From Aggregicoccus sp. 17bor-14 (GTDB taxonomy: Bacteria > Myxococcota > Myxococcia > Myxococcales > Myxococcaceae), in the NCBI RefSeq assembly GCF_009659535.1, contig NZ_VJZZ01000009.1, positions 1 to 64,000 on the forward strand: a DNA stretch of 64,000 bases. Direction: 5' to 3'. Positions 36,289 through 43,880 of the stretch are shown in pieces (the stretch's first letter is position 1; every line of letters begins with the position of its first letter). A model generated the notes under the pieces. That model was given only the letters and a program-made list of their open reading frames with translations, did not search any database and had not been told where the DNA came from. The translations under genes and the position numbers were made by a program.

Positions 36289-37058
36289 GGGCGGAACTCC
36301 AGGACGACGCCGTCGCGCTGCAGGGCGTTGCGCAGCGCTTCGGGAGGGGGCGAGAAGGGAGAGGCGCGCTTGACCGCGGCGAGCACGGCGGCGTCGAAGA
36401 GGTCGTTGCCGCTGCCCTTGGCGAGCTTCACGTCGATGACCTCGCCCGAGCGGCTGATGCGCAGCGCCACCTGCGCGCGCAGCTGCAGGCGCTCGGAGTC
36501 GGGGATGGTGTCGGACACGTCGTAGCGGCGCTTCACCTGGCTGGAGAGCAGGCCGTAGTAGCGCTCGCCCTCGGCCGTGGCGGAGTCGCCGTTGGGGTCG
36601 CCGTCCTCCTCGCCCTCCAGCTCCTCCGGCTCGCTCTTGCTCTTGCTCGTGCGGTCGAAGGCGCCGAACAGCTTCTTGCGCCGCTCGGCGGCGCTGTCGC
36701 CCTTCTGGGGCGGAGGCTTCGCGGCGGCCGGCACCGCGAGCGGCGCGGGGCCGGCCTCCACGGGCTTCGCCGGCTCGGGCGTGGGCGCGGGCGGGGTGGG
36801 GGCGGCCTTCTCCTCCTTGGGCGGAGGCGGCAGCTCCTCCTTGCGCGGCAGGAGCGCCTTGTCGCGCGGCTTGCCCTGGCGCACCAGCGTCGCCGTGATG
36901 GGCTTCGCGTCCAGCGGCAGGGCGGGCTTCGCGATGACGAGGTTGTAGATGAGCCCCGAGGCCACGAGCACCGCGTGCGCCATCACGCTGGCGAGCAGGA
37001 AGCGGCGCACCGGCGAGGGGCGGCTGACGAGCAGGCTGTGGCTGACGGCGGGGTGCAT
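36285..37058 (-). CDS. TolA/TonB-like energy-transducing protein
   Basis: A 257-residue bitopic protein with one membrane helix near residues 22-44 (RRFLLASVMAHAVLVASG), a long Pro/Lys/Glu-rich periplasmic stretch with repeated PPPPKEE-type sequence (about 65-115), an acidic region (EELEGEEDGD), and a TonB-like C-terminal domain (about 165-257) with RLQLRAQVALRISRSGEVIDVKLAKGSG. In this tolQ-tolR-X-tolB order it takes the TolA position, though its C-terminal domain reads as TonB family. ATG at 37058 is chosen because it lies four bases after the tolR stop. It should couple the TolQR proton channel to the outer membrane. Confidence 0.88.
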   Translation of the reverse strand: MHPAVSHSLLVSRPSPVRRFLLASVMAHAVLVASGLIYNLVIAKPALPLDAKPITATLVRQGKPRDKALLPRKEELPPPPKEEKAAPTPPAPTPEPAKPVEAGPAPLAVPAAAKPPPQKGDSAAERRKKLFGAFDRTSKSKSEPEELEGEEDGDPNGDSATAEGERYYGLLSSQVKRRYDVSDTIPDSERLQLRAQVALRISRSGEVIDVKLAKGSGNDLFDAAVLAAVKRASPFSPPPEALRNALQRDGVVLEFRP

Positions 37059-37062
37059 GGCG

Positions 37063-37518
37063 CTAGCGCTTCTGGCCCCGCTTGGGAGCACCCGGGCGCG
37101 GCGCGCCCGAGGGGTCGGTGATCATGCCCACGTTGGTGATGCCCGCGCGCTGCGCCGCGGCCATCACCTCCACCACCACGCCGTAGGGGATGTCCCGGTC
37201 GGCGTGCAGGTAGACCTCCTTGTCCGCCTGCGCCTTCGCGTTCGCGCGCAGCTTCGTCTCCAGCTCGTCGAGCGCGACCTCCGCCTCGCCGATGAAGACG
37301 CGCCGCTGCGGGTCCACCGAGAGCACCAGCTTCTTGTCGCTGGCCTCCACGGGGGTCGCCCGCGCCTCCGGCAGGTTCACCTTCACCCCCTGCTGGATGA
37401 GGGGCGCGGTGACCATGAAGATGATGAGCAGCACCAGCATCACGTCCACCATGGGCGTGACGTTGATCTCCGCCATCGTGGTACGGCCCGGACTGCCCTT
37501 GCCTCCGCTCATGCCCAT
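37063..37518 (-). CDS. tolR: ExbD/TolR-type proton channel subunit
   Basis: A 151-residue protein with one membrane helix near residues 22-42, INVTPMVDVMLVLLIIFMV. The Asp in this helix is the conserved protonatable residue of ExbD/TolR. The periplasmic domain follows, with PEARATPVEASDKKLVLSV and YLHADRDIPYGVVVEVM. With TolQ it forms the motor that energises the TolA/TonB-like protein. ATG at 37518 is used, and a second ATG at 37512 is equally possible. It starts 16 bases after tolQ and ends four bases before the tolA/tonB start. Confidence 0.93.
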   Translation of the reverse strand: MGMSGGKGSPGRTTMAEINVTPMVDVMLVLLIIFMVTAPLIQQGVKVNLPEARATPVEASDKKLVLSVDPQRRVFIGEAEVALDELETKLRANAKAQADKEVYLHADRDIPYGVVVEVMAAAQRAGITNVGMITDPSGAPRPGAPKRGQKR

Positions 37519-37534
37519 GGCGAGTGCCCGTGCC

Positions 37535-38242
37535 CTAGCGGAAGAAGTGCCGCTTCACGATGTTGAGGAAGTCCGAGGAGAAGTTGCTCATCTCCGTGTC
37601 GAACACCTTGATGCGGCTGACGAACGCGTTGTACGCGACGACGGCGGGAATCGCGGCGAAGAGGCCCGCGGCGGTGGCGAAGAGCGCGTTGCCCACGGGC
37701 GCGGCCACGGTGGAGAGGCTCGCGTTGCCCTTGTCGGCGATCTCGTTGAAGGCGTTGAGGATGCCCACCACGGTGCCGAAGAGGCCCACGAAGGGCGCGG
37801 CGCCCGCCACGGTGCCGAGGAAGGACACCCGGTGCTCCAGCTCCGTCACCTGCGCGGTGGCGGCGCGGTTGAGCGCGCGCTCCACGTTCTCGATGCCGCC
37901 CATCCGCTCGCTCATGGAGCCCTCCGGGCCGTCCTTGTGCTGCGCGAGCTTGTTCAGCTCGTCGTAGCCGGCGCAGAAGACCTTGGAGAGCGGCGAGCTC
38001 TCGAGCCCCTGGGCCGACTGGTAGATGGTCTCCAGCCGGTTCGCCTTCCAGAACACGTCCAGGAAGGTGAGGGACTGCGAGCGGGCGCGCGCGAGCTGGT
38101 TGTACTTCATGGCGATCAGCGCCCACGAGGCGACCGACACGCACGCGAGCAGCGCGAGCACGAAGAGCTCGATCAGCGAGGCGCCGCGGATGATCTCCAC
38201 GTAGTTCATCGCGGCGAGCGTCATGGGAATGCGGGGAGTCAT
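37535..38242 (-). CDS. tolQ: ExbB/TolQ-type proton channel subunit
   Basis: A 235-residue (or slightly shorter) inner-membrane protein with three helices: one near residues 20-42 (SLIELFVLALLACVSVASW), a long cytoplasmic loop, and two helices around VAGAAPFVGLFGTVVGILNAF and NALFATAAGLFAAIPAVVAYN. The GLFGTVVGI segment and the Thr-rich pore face are typical of TolQ/ExbB. First gene of the tol run. ATG at 38242 or 38224 are both possible. On the minus strand, a TTGACC box followed 17 bases later by TACGCG lies upstream, but the -10 match is poor and is not listed as a promoter. Confidence 0.94.
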   Translation of the reverse strand: MTPRIPMTLAAMNYVEIIRGASLIELFVLALLACVSVASWALIAMKYNQLARARSQSLTFLDVFWKANRLETIYQSAQGLESSPLSKVFCAGYDELNKLAQHKDGPEGSMSERMGGIENVERALNRAATAQVTELEHRVSFLGTVAGAAPFVGLFGTVVGILNAFNEIADKGNASLSTVAAPVGNALFATAAGLFAAIPAVVAYNAFVSRIKVFDTEMSNFSSDFLNIVKRHFFR

Positions 38243-38355
38243 GGGGCTAGGCGCGTAACATTCCGATAGGGGGGGGTCAAACAATGGCGGGGAGCCCGCC
38301 CGCTCCTGCGGCTGCACGTTGAATATTTCCAGCGAGCGGGCGTCCGAGGGGGCGT

Positions 38356-38379
38356 GCGGTGGACGGATGGGTCCACCGC
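38356..38379 (+). promoter_or_regulatory. Inverted repeat / hairpin upstream of the repeat lipoprotein gene
   Basis: A perfect 9-bp inverted repeat (38356-38364 with 38371-38379, GCGGTGGAC and its complement) around a six-base GGATGG centre. It lies 21 bases before the ATG at 38401 and close to the AGGAA ribosome-binding site. It could be a leader hairpin or an operator in the 158-base divergent gap with tolQ. No regulator is recognised. Confidence 0.5.
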
Positions 38380-38400
38380 GGATCCCCACAGGAACCCGCC

Positions 38401-39447
38401 ATGAACGCCAAGCTCCTCACTGCATTCCTCGGACTCGCAGTGCTCGCCCCCGCGTGTGTCGTCACCCCCGGTGACTGCTACGAGTGCGACGGCGGCTACG
38501 ACAGCAGCGCACTGGGCGGAGACGTGAATTTCACGTGGACCATCGCCGGGCGCTTCTGTGCGCAGATGCCGGACATCCACGGCATCCAGGTCACCATCCC
38601 CGGCGAGACGCTCGCGAACGACGGCTACTACGCCTGCAACACGGCGGGCTACGACGGCATCGAGCTGCACGACTTCCGCCCCGGCACCTACAGCTTCAAG
38701 CTCGAGGCGGTGAACCAGCTGGGCGACGTGACCTACGCCGCCACCGGCAACTTCCGCGTGAACGGCGACGTGCGCGTGTCGGTGGACCTCACTCCCGTGG
38801 GTGGGCCCAGCTCCTACGCCTACCTGTACTGGACGCTGCCCGCGGCCAACGGCTACGCGCGCCCCAGCTGCTACCAGGCGGGCGTCACGGACGTGTGGGT
38901 GCGCATCGACCAGACCTGGGGCTCGTTCAGCTGCGCAGACGGCACGGGGGAGGAGGGGGTGCTCACCCAGTACCTGCAGCCGGGCACGCACGAGATCGAG
39001 ATCGTGGCGGGCGGCTACGACTCCTCCGGCAACGAGCTCGCCCTCTCGCACTACGTCGGCACGCTGCAGACGGTGAGCGGCAAGCCGGTGTTCGCGGACT
39101 ACAGCCTGTGGGCCGTGGGCACCGCCGCCCTCAAGTGGCAGCCCTACACCTCGGGCGGCACCAAGCTCAGCTGCGACGACGCCGGCCTCACCAAGGTCGC
39201 CATCAACGTGCAGGACGCGAGCGGCAAGTTCCTCTACGGCGACGCGGGGCTCGAGTTCGGCTGCAAGGAGGCCCCCGTCACCCTCAACTACCTGCGCCCC
39301 GGCACCTACAGCATCTACGTGAAGGCCAGCGGCCCGGGCGGCAGCTACCTCTCCAGCACGAGCAACCCCAAGCGCTTCACGGTGAGCGCGTACGAGCAGG
39401 TGCCCGCCTCGGCCGCCTTCGAGGTGCCCCTGTACAAGGCGCAGTAG
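38401..39447 (+). CDS. Predicted surface lipoprotein with three tandem beta-type repeats
   Basis: A 348-residue lipoprotein with type II signal LLTAFLGLAVLAPAC, acylated Cys at residue 19, then a Cys/Gly-rich linker. The mature protein is three tandem repeats of about 100 residues (about 40-140, 140-240 and 240-345). Each opens with a Trp-containing strand (VNFTWTIAG, AYLYWTLPA, AALKWQPYT), has a pair of cysteines in comparable places, a strand of GVTDVWVRI or GLTKVAINV type and then LRPGTYS / LQPGTHE / FRPGTYS. This looks like Ig-like or carboxypeptidase-regulatory-like folds. No enzyme motif is present. It begins downstream of a leader hairpin, is followed by a strong terminator and so is monocistronic. 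Confidence 0.8.
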   Translation: MNAKLLTAFLGLAVLAPACVVTPGDCYECDGGYDSSALGGDVNFTWTIAGRFCAQMPDIHGIQVTIPGETLANDGYYACNTAGYDGIELHDFRPGTYSFKLEAVNQLGDVTYAATGNFRVNGDVRVSVDLTPVGGPSSYAYLYWTLPAANGYARPSCYQAGVTDVWVRIDQTWGSFSCADGTGEEGVLTQYLQPGTHEIEIVAGGYDSSGNELALSHYVGTLQTVSGKPVFADYSLWAVGTAALKWQPYTSGGTKLSCDDAGLTKVAINVQDASGKFLYGDAGLEFGCKEAPVTLNYLRPGTYSIYVKASGPGGSYLSSTSNPKRFTVSAYEQVPASAAFEVPLYKAQ

Positions 39448-39452
39448 GACAC

Positions 39453-39482
39453 GCGAGGGCCGGGGCCACCCCCGGCCCTCGC
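39453..39482 (+). terminator. Intrinsic-type terminator after the repeat lipoprotein gene
   Basis: A perfect 13-bp stem (39453-39465 with 39470-39482, GCGAGGGCCGGGG and its complement) closes a CCAC loop five bases after the stop codon. It is followed by GCCGTTTCG, so the T-tract is short. It separates this gene from murI. Confidence 0.8.
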
Positions 39483-39522
39483 GCCGTTTCGCCTGGCATC
39501 AATCGTGATACGCAGCCCCTGC

Positions 39523-40341
39523 ATGCGTCCTCTCAGCCACACCCCCGATGCCCAGGCTCCCGTCGGCGTCTTCGACTCCGGCGTGGGAGGCCTCACCGTC
39601 CTCAAGTCGCTGATGGAGCGGCTGCCCCACGAGAGCACGGTGTACCTGGGCGACACGGCGCGCGTGCCCTACGGCACCAAGAGCGGCGACGTGGTCACCC
39701 GCTACTCGCTCAAGAACGCCGAGTTCCTCGTGGAGCGGGGCATCAAGCTGCTGGTGGTCGCCTGCAACACGGCCTCCGCGGTGGCCCTGCCCGCGCTCTC
39801 GAGCGCGCTGCGCGTGCCGGTGGTGGGCGTCATCGCCCCGGGCGCGAAGGCGGCGCTCGCGCGCACGCGCGGCGGCACGGTGGGCGTCATCGGCACGCCG
39901 GGCACCATCCGCTCGGGCGCCTACCAGCGCGCGCTGGAGGCGGGCGGCGTGCGGGTGCGCGCCCGCGCCTGTCCGCTCTTCGTGCCGCTCGCGGAGGAGG
40001 GCTGGACGGGCGGAGACGTGCCGCGGCTCGTGGCGGGCGAGTACCTCGCGGACTTCGCGCGCGAGGGCGTGGACACGCTGGTGCTGGGCTGCACCCACTA
40101 CCCGCTGCTCAAGGGCGTCATCGCCGCGGCCGTGGGGCCGCAGGTGGCGCTGGTGGACAGCGCCGAGGCCACGGCCGAGGCGGTGGCCCAGCGGCTCGCG
40201 CAGGACGGGCAGCTCGCGAGCGCCCGCACGCCCGAGCACGCCTACTACGTGACGGACGTGCCCGAGCGCTTCGTGGAGGTGGGGGCGCGCTTCCTCGGCC
40301 GGCCCATCTCTGCGGCCGAGCAGGTGGACCTGACCTTCTAG
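39523..40341 (+). CDS. murI: Glutamate racemase
   Basis: MurI makes D-glutamate for peptidoglycan. The 272-residue protein shows the first catalytic-cysteine motif LLVVACNTASAVAL and the second VLGCTHYPLL, the N-terminal GVFDSGVGGLTVLKSL substrate loop and YLGDTARVPYGTKS. Length is normal. ATG at 39523 is chosen over a GTG at 39505, because the conserved sequence starts soon after it. It follows the lipoprotein terminator by 41 bases and runs towards the convergent carF gene, 12 bases away. Confidence 0.96.
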   Translation: MRPLSHTPDAQAPVGVFDSGVGGLTVLKSLMERLPHESTVYLGDTARVPYGTKSGDVVTRYSLKNAEFLVERGIKLLVVACNTASAVALPALSSALRVPVVGVIAPGAKAALARTRGGTVGVIGTPGTIRSGAYQRALEAGGVRVRARACPLFVPLAEEGWTGGDVPRLVAGEYLADFAREGVDTLVLGCTHYPLLKGVIAAAVGPQVALVDSAEATAEAVAQRLAQDGQLASARTPEHAYYVTDVPERFVEVGARFLGRPISAAEQVDLTF

Positions 40342-40353
40342 GCGCCCGCGCCC

Positions 40354-41205
40354 TCAGCGCGCGCGCAGGACCGCGGGCAGGTGCTCGGGCTCCTCGGAGC
40401 CGCCCTGCAGCAGCTCGCGCGCGGCGCTCACCACCTCCGGCAGCGGCACCTCGGTCTCCTGCACCAGCTGGCGCGCCGCCTCCGCGCCGATGTCGTCCTG
40501 GCGCGGCAGCAGGCCCGTGATGCGGGTGATGAGGCGCTCGGCGAGCGGGAAGAAGTGGACCATGCTCAGCGGCTTGTTCATCCAGCCCACGGTGATGCAG
40601 TAGTACTTGTTGAAGGGCGCCGTGTGGTGCACGCGGTGGTGGTCCGGCGGCAGGATGAGGTGCAGCCGCTGCAGCAGCCCCACCACCGGGCCCGGCGCGT
40701 CCAGGTGCGACCACTTGTGGAACTGGTTGGTCGCCATCACCCAGAAGATCATCGAGCCCAGCGCCGCCGAGGCGAAGAGCCACAGCGCGCTCGAGTGCGG
40801 CAGCAGCACCGCGATGATCGCCACCGGGATCGAGACGAGGCAGTTGTTGCCGTTGGTCTCCACGAAGTCGTGGCGGGTGATCGCCTTCTCGTCCACGTGG
40901 TGCTCGCGGAAGGGGCGGATGAAGGCCTTGCCCAGCAGGGGCATCTCGGTGGAGCCCCAGGTGTCGCCCGCCCAGTGCACGAAGCCGGAGACGAAGTCCG
41001 CGGCGAGGTAGCCCAGCACCAGCGCGCCCAGCACGAGCAGCGGGCTGAGGAAGGGATTGCCCCAGATGCGGTACACGAGGAAGAGCTCGAGCGAGACGAA
41101 CGTCACGATGCTCGCGATCTCCATCGCACGGATGGCCGGGCTGTAGCCCTGGGCCAGGGCGTGAGCGTCTTGCTGACGCAGGGAGGAGGGGGCGCGGTCG
41201 TTCAT
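40354..41205 (-). CDS. carF: CarF / TMEM189-type plasmanylethanolamine desaturase
   Basis: CarF introduces the vinyl-ether double bond that makes plasmalogens. In M. xanthus it is needed for the singlet-oxygen light response that induces carotenoids, and its human counterpart is TMEM189/PEDS1. The 283-residue protein has the family length, three to four membrane segments and the full set of histidine motifs: SGFVHWAGD, PFREHHVDEKAITRHDF with the following ETNGNN, ATNQFHKWSH and PPDHHRVHHTAPFNKYYC. All histidine clusters expected to bind the di-iron centre are present, so the enzyme should be active. The 158-base gap upstream contains a 7-bp inverted repeat GAATGCC-GGGC-GGCATTC (41268-41285). 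Confidence 0.93.
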   Translation of the reverse strand: MNDRAPSSLRQQDAHALAQGYSPAIRAMEIASIVTFVSLELFLVYRIWGNPFLSPLLVLGALVLGYLAADFVSGFVHWAGDTWGSTEMPLLGKAFIRPFREHHVDEKAITRHDFVETNGNNCLVSIPVAIIAVLLPHSSALWLFASAALGSMIFWVMATNQFHKWSHLDAPGPVVGLLQRLHLILPPDHHRVHHTAPFNKYYCITVGWMNKPLSMVHFFPLAERLITRITGLLPRQDDIGAEAARQLVQETEVPLPEVVSAARELLQGGSEEPEHLPAVLRAR

Positions 41206-41363
41206 GTCGGGTCTGTGCTCGGGTGAGGGGTGCAGCGCGCGAGACTAGGGCCTTTCCAGTATCGAACGAATGCCGGGCGGCATTCCAGCCGCTCCAACGC
41301 TCGCCTGCAGCGCGTCACGGGCCGGTCAGCGAGCCGCGCTTTTGCCGCAGATGAGCCCGGCTC

Positions 41364-41879
41364 TCAGAGGGACGCCGTCGCTCCCACCCGCTGCACCCAG
41401 TCCGCGATCGCGTCAAGCCGATCCGGGGCCAGGGTGGGCAGCTGTGCGGGGAGCCCGGCGGGTGTCTCACCCGAGAGCACCAGCAGGCCGATGTCCGCGC
41501 GGCTGCAGGCGAGCGGCGCGTCCAGCCCCTCGCGCCACACCTCGAGCTTCGGCAGGGGCGCATCCTTCCAGCCCTCCACCAGCACCAGGTCCACGAGCCC
41601 CTCGGCGCGCGCGAGCAGTGCGCGGAATAGCGCCGCCGGGTCTCCGGGCAGGGTGAGCTGCAGCCCCTCGGGGGTGGCGAAGCCCGTGGCCCGCGCGCCC
41701 GCCGCCCCGAGCCGCGCGCTGTCGCTGCCCGCGCGCTGCAGCGGGTGCGGGTGCGAGGAGTGCTTGAGCACGGCGACGCGCAGCCCGCGCGCCGCGAGGA
41801 GCGGGACGAGCCGCTCGAGCAGCGTCGTCTTGCCCGCGCCGGACCAGCCCACCACGGCCACGCAGGGCACGCCGCTCAT
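41364..41879 (-). CDS. mobB: Molybdopterin-guanine dinucleotide biosynthesis adaptor MobB
   Basis: A 171-residue P-loop protein. Walker A is VAVVGWSGAGKTTLLERLVP near the N-terminus, then VAVLKHSSHPH and the DSARLGAAGA segment, and VLVEGWKDAPLPKLEV, all typical of MobB. MobB is thought to help MobA attach GMP to molybdopterin or deliver the cofactor. ATG at 41879 overlaps the moeA stop by four bases, so translation is coupled. The neighbouring moeA and divergent mobA make a compact molybdenum-cofactor locus. Confidence 0.93.
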   Translation of the reverse strand: MSGVPCVAVVGWSGAGKTTLLERLVPLLAARGLRVAVLKHSSHPHPLQRAGSDSARLGAAGARATGFATPEGLQLTLPGDPAALFRALLARAEGLVDLVLVEGWKDAPLPKLEVWREGLDAPLACSRADIGLLVLSGETPAGLPAQLPTLAPDRLDAIADWVQRVGATASL

Positions 41880-43111
41880 GCGCCCTCGAGCGCGAGCGCG
41901 TGCGTGACCGGGTGGGCGAAGAGCTCGAGCGACACCTCCTCGCCCGCGGGAAAGTCCGCGCGGCCCGCGGGCAGCACCACCCAGCCCTCGGCGCCCACGT
42001 TCTGCAGCAGCTGGCCTGCGCCCTGGGGCCGGATGTGGGCTTCGCCTCCCTGCTGCCGCGCGCTGAGCAGGTAGGTGAGGCCGGCCTGCTTGTGCCGCGC
42101 CTCGCGCAGCCGCACGCGCACGCACCTGCGCTCCTCGCGCACGCCCTGCAGCGCGAGCAGGAGCGTGCGGCCCAGCTGATCGAAGGCCACGGTGGCCGCG
42201 CCCGGGTTTCCCGGCAGCACCAGCACCGGAAGGCCTCCCCAGCGCGCGAGTCCCACGGGCTTGCCCGGCTTGAGCGCCACGCCGTCCACCTCGAGGGTGG
42301 CGCCGCCCTCGCGCAGCGCGGCCTTCACCCGGTCGCGGTCTCCGACCGAGGCCCCGCCACTGGTGACGAGCAGGTCCACGCCGGCCGCGCGCGCCGCCTC
42401 GAACGCCCGGGAGATGGCCTCGGGCTCGTCGCTCGCGCGCGCCGCGTGCACCACCTGCGCGCCCGCCTCGAGGCACAGGCCCGTGAGCAGCGCGCGGTTG
42501 CTGTCGTAGACCTGGTGCGAGAGCGCGGGGGTGCCCGCCTCGAGCAGCTCGTCCCCCACGGTGAGCAGGGCCACGCGCGGGGCCGGGCGCACCCGGGCGT
42601 GCGAGAGCCCGAGGCTCGCGAGCACCCCGAGCGCGGCGGACTCGAGGCGCAGGCCCGCGGGGAAGAGGGGCGCCCCCTCCGCGAGCTCCTCGCCCCGCCT
42701 TCGCACGTGCTCTCCCGGGCGCGCGGTGACGAAGAGCAGGACCTCACCGCCCTCAGGACCCGTGGGCCGCGCGGCCTCCTGGCGCACCACCGCGTCCGCG
42801 CCCGCGGGCAGGGGCGCGCCGGTGAAGATGCGCGCCGCCTCGCCCGGGGCGAGCGAAAAGGCGGGGAGGGCGCCGGCGGCACAGGTGCCCACCACGCGCA
42901 GGCGCGCGGGCGCATCGCGCGTGGCGCCTCGCGTCTCCGCCCAGCGCACCGCGTAGCCGTCCATGGCCGAGTTGTCGTAGCCGGGCAGGGCGCGCGTGGC
43001 CGCGAGCGGCTCGGCGAGGTAGCGGCCCCAGGCGAGTGCGAGCGGCACCGGGACGGGGGGCAGCGGCACGCCGAGCGCGAGGGCGCGCGCGCGGGCCTGT
43101 TCGAGGGGCAT
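41876..43111 (-). CDS. moeA: Molybdopterin molybdenumtransferase MoeA
   Basis: MoeA inserts molybdate into adenylated molybdopterin. The 411-residue protein has the MoeA N-domain (LPGYDNSAMDGYAV), the molybdopterin-binding domain with LTVGDELLEAG, SNRALLTGLCLEAGA and VTSGGASVGDRDRV, PVLVLPGNPGAATVAF, and a C-terminal barrel domain. ATG at 43111 is preceded by an in-frame GTG. It overlaps mobB by four bases. Its start is 54-63 bases from the divergent mobA start, so both operons probably share a regulatory region. Confidence 0.95.
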   Translation of the reverse strand: MPLEQARARALALGVPLPPVPVPLALAWGRYLAEPLAATRALPGYDNSAMDGYAVRWAETRGATRDAPARLRVVGTCAAGALPAFSLAPGEAARIFTGAPLPAGADAVVRQEAARPTGPEGGEVLLFVTARPGEHVRRRGEELAEGAPLFPAGLRLESAALGVLASLGLSHARVRPAPRVALLTVGDELLEAGTPALSHQVYDSNRALLTGLCLEAGAQVVHAARASDEPEAISRAFEAARAAGVDLLVTSGGASVGDRDRVKAALREGGATLEVDGVALKPGKPVGLARWGGLPVLVLPGNPGAATVAFDQLGRTLLLALQGVREERRCVRVRLREARHKQAGLTYLLSARQQGGEAHIRPQGAGQLLQNVGAEGWVVLPAGRADFPAGEEVSLELFAHPVTHALALEGA

Positions 43112-43174
43112 CACGAGGGGGAGCCTAGCGTGCGCGGGGCGCACCCGGGTGGGGCATGCTGCCCCGTGCCCGCC

Positions 43175-43798
43175 ATGACGTCCGCCTCCGAAAGCTCCGC
43201 CGCCGCCTCCGACACCACGCTCGCGCTGATTGCCGGAGGCCGCGGCTCGCGCCTCGGCGGGGTGGCGAAGGGGCTCTTGCGCTGGCGGGGGCGCACGCTG
43301 CTCGAGCACCAGCTGCAGCTCGCGCCCGGCTTCGCGCGCGTGCTGCTGGTGACGGGGGACCCCGCGCCCTACGCGCGCTGGGGCCTCGAGACCGTGGCGG
43401 ATGTCATCCCGGGGCGGGGGGCGCCGGGCGGGGTCCACGCGGCGCTCGCGCACGCTCGCACGCCCTGGGTGCTGGCGCTGGGGTGCGACATGCCCTTCGT
43501 CACGCGGGCCGCGCTCGCGCCGCTCCTCGCCGCGCGCGCGGAGGGAGGTATGGCGGTGCTGTACCGCGTGGGCGGACGGCTGGAGCCCCTGCTGGCGCTC
43601 TACCGCGCCGCGCTCGCCCCGCGCTGGGGGCCCCTGCTCTCGGGCGAGCGCGGCCCCTCCTTCACGCAGCTGCTCGCGGCGGAGCCCGTGACCGTCCTGG
43701 AGGAGGCGGCCTTGCGCGCGGTGGACCCGGAGCTGGCGAGCGTGCGCAGCGTGAACACGCCGGAAGACCTGGACTCACTCGGGGTGCAGCGCCCGTGA
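43175..43798 (+). CDS. mobA: Molybdenum cofactor guanylyltransferase MobA
   Basis: MobA transfers GMP from GTP to molybdopterin to form the dinucleotide cofactor used by DMSO-reductase-type enzymes. The 207-residue protein opens with LALIAGGRGSRLGGVAKGLL, the nucleotidyltransferase signature, and continues with VADVIPGRGAPGGVHAAL, VLALGCDMPFVTRAAL and ending SVNTPEDLDSLG. ATG at 43175 or the in-frame GTG at 43166 may be used. The gene is divergent from moeA-mobB. The molybdoenzyme(s) served are not in the window. Confidence 0.93.
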   Translation: MTSASESSAAASDTTLALIAGGRGSRLGGVAKGLLRWRGRTLLEHQLQLAPGFARVLLVTGDPAPYARWGLETVADVIPGRGAPGGVHAALAHARTPWVLALGCDMPFVTRAALAPLLAARAEGGMAVLYRVGGRLEPLLALYRAALAPRWGPLLSGERGPSFTQLLAAEPVTVLEEAALRAVDPELASVRSVNTPEDLDSLGVQRP

Positions 43799-43837
43799 GA
43801 GGTCTTCCGGAGGCCTTGCAGGGGGGCGACTGCGAAG

Positions 43838-43866
43838 TTGTGCCGACGGGACCCCACTGCTAGCGT
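43838..43866 (+). promoter_or_regulatory. Predicted promoter of the conserved hypothetical / ftsEX run
   Basis: TTGTGC at 43838-43843, a 17-base spacer and TAGCGT at 43861-43866. The predicted start lies near 43873, only about eight bases before the ATG at 43881, with no visible ribosome-binding site. This would give an almost leaderless mRNA. Confidence 0.45.
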
Positions 43867-43880
43867 CCCGCACCCCGCGC

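Noticed and set aside
38243-38400. A promoter for tolQ on the minus strand
   Set aside because: A TTGACC box is present but the -10 region (TACGCG) lacks the required final T and A positions, so confidence is too low to list it.
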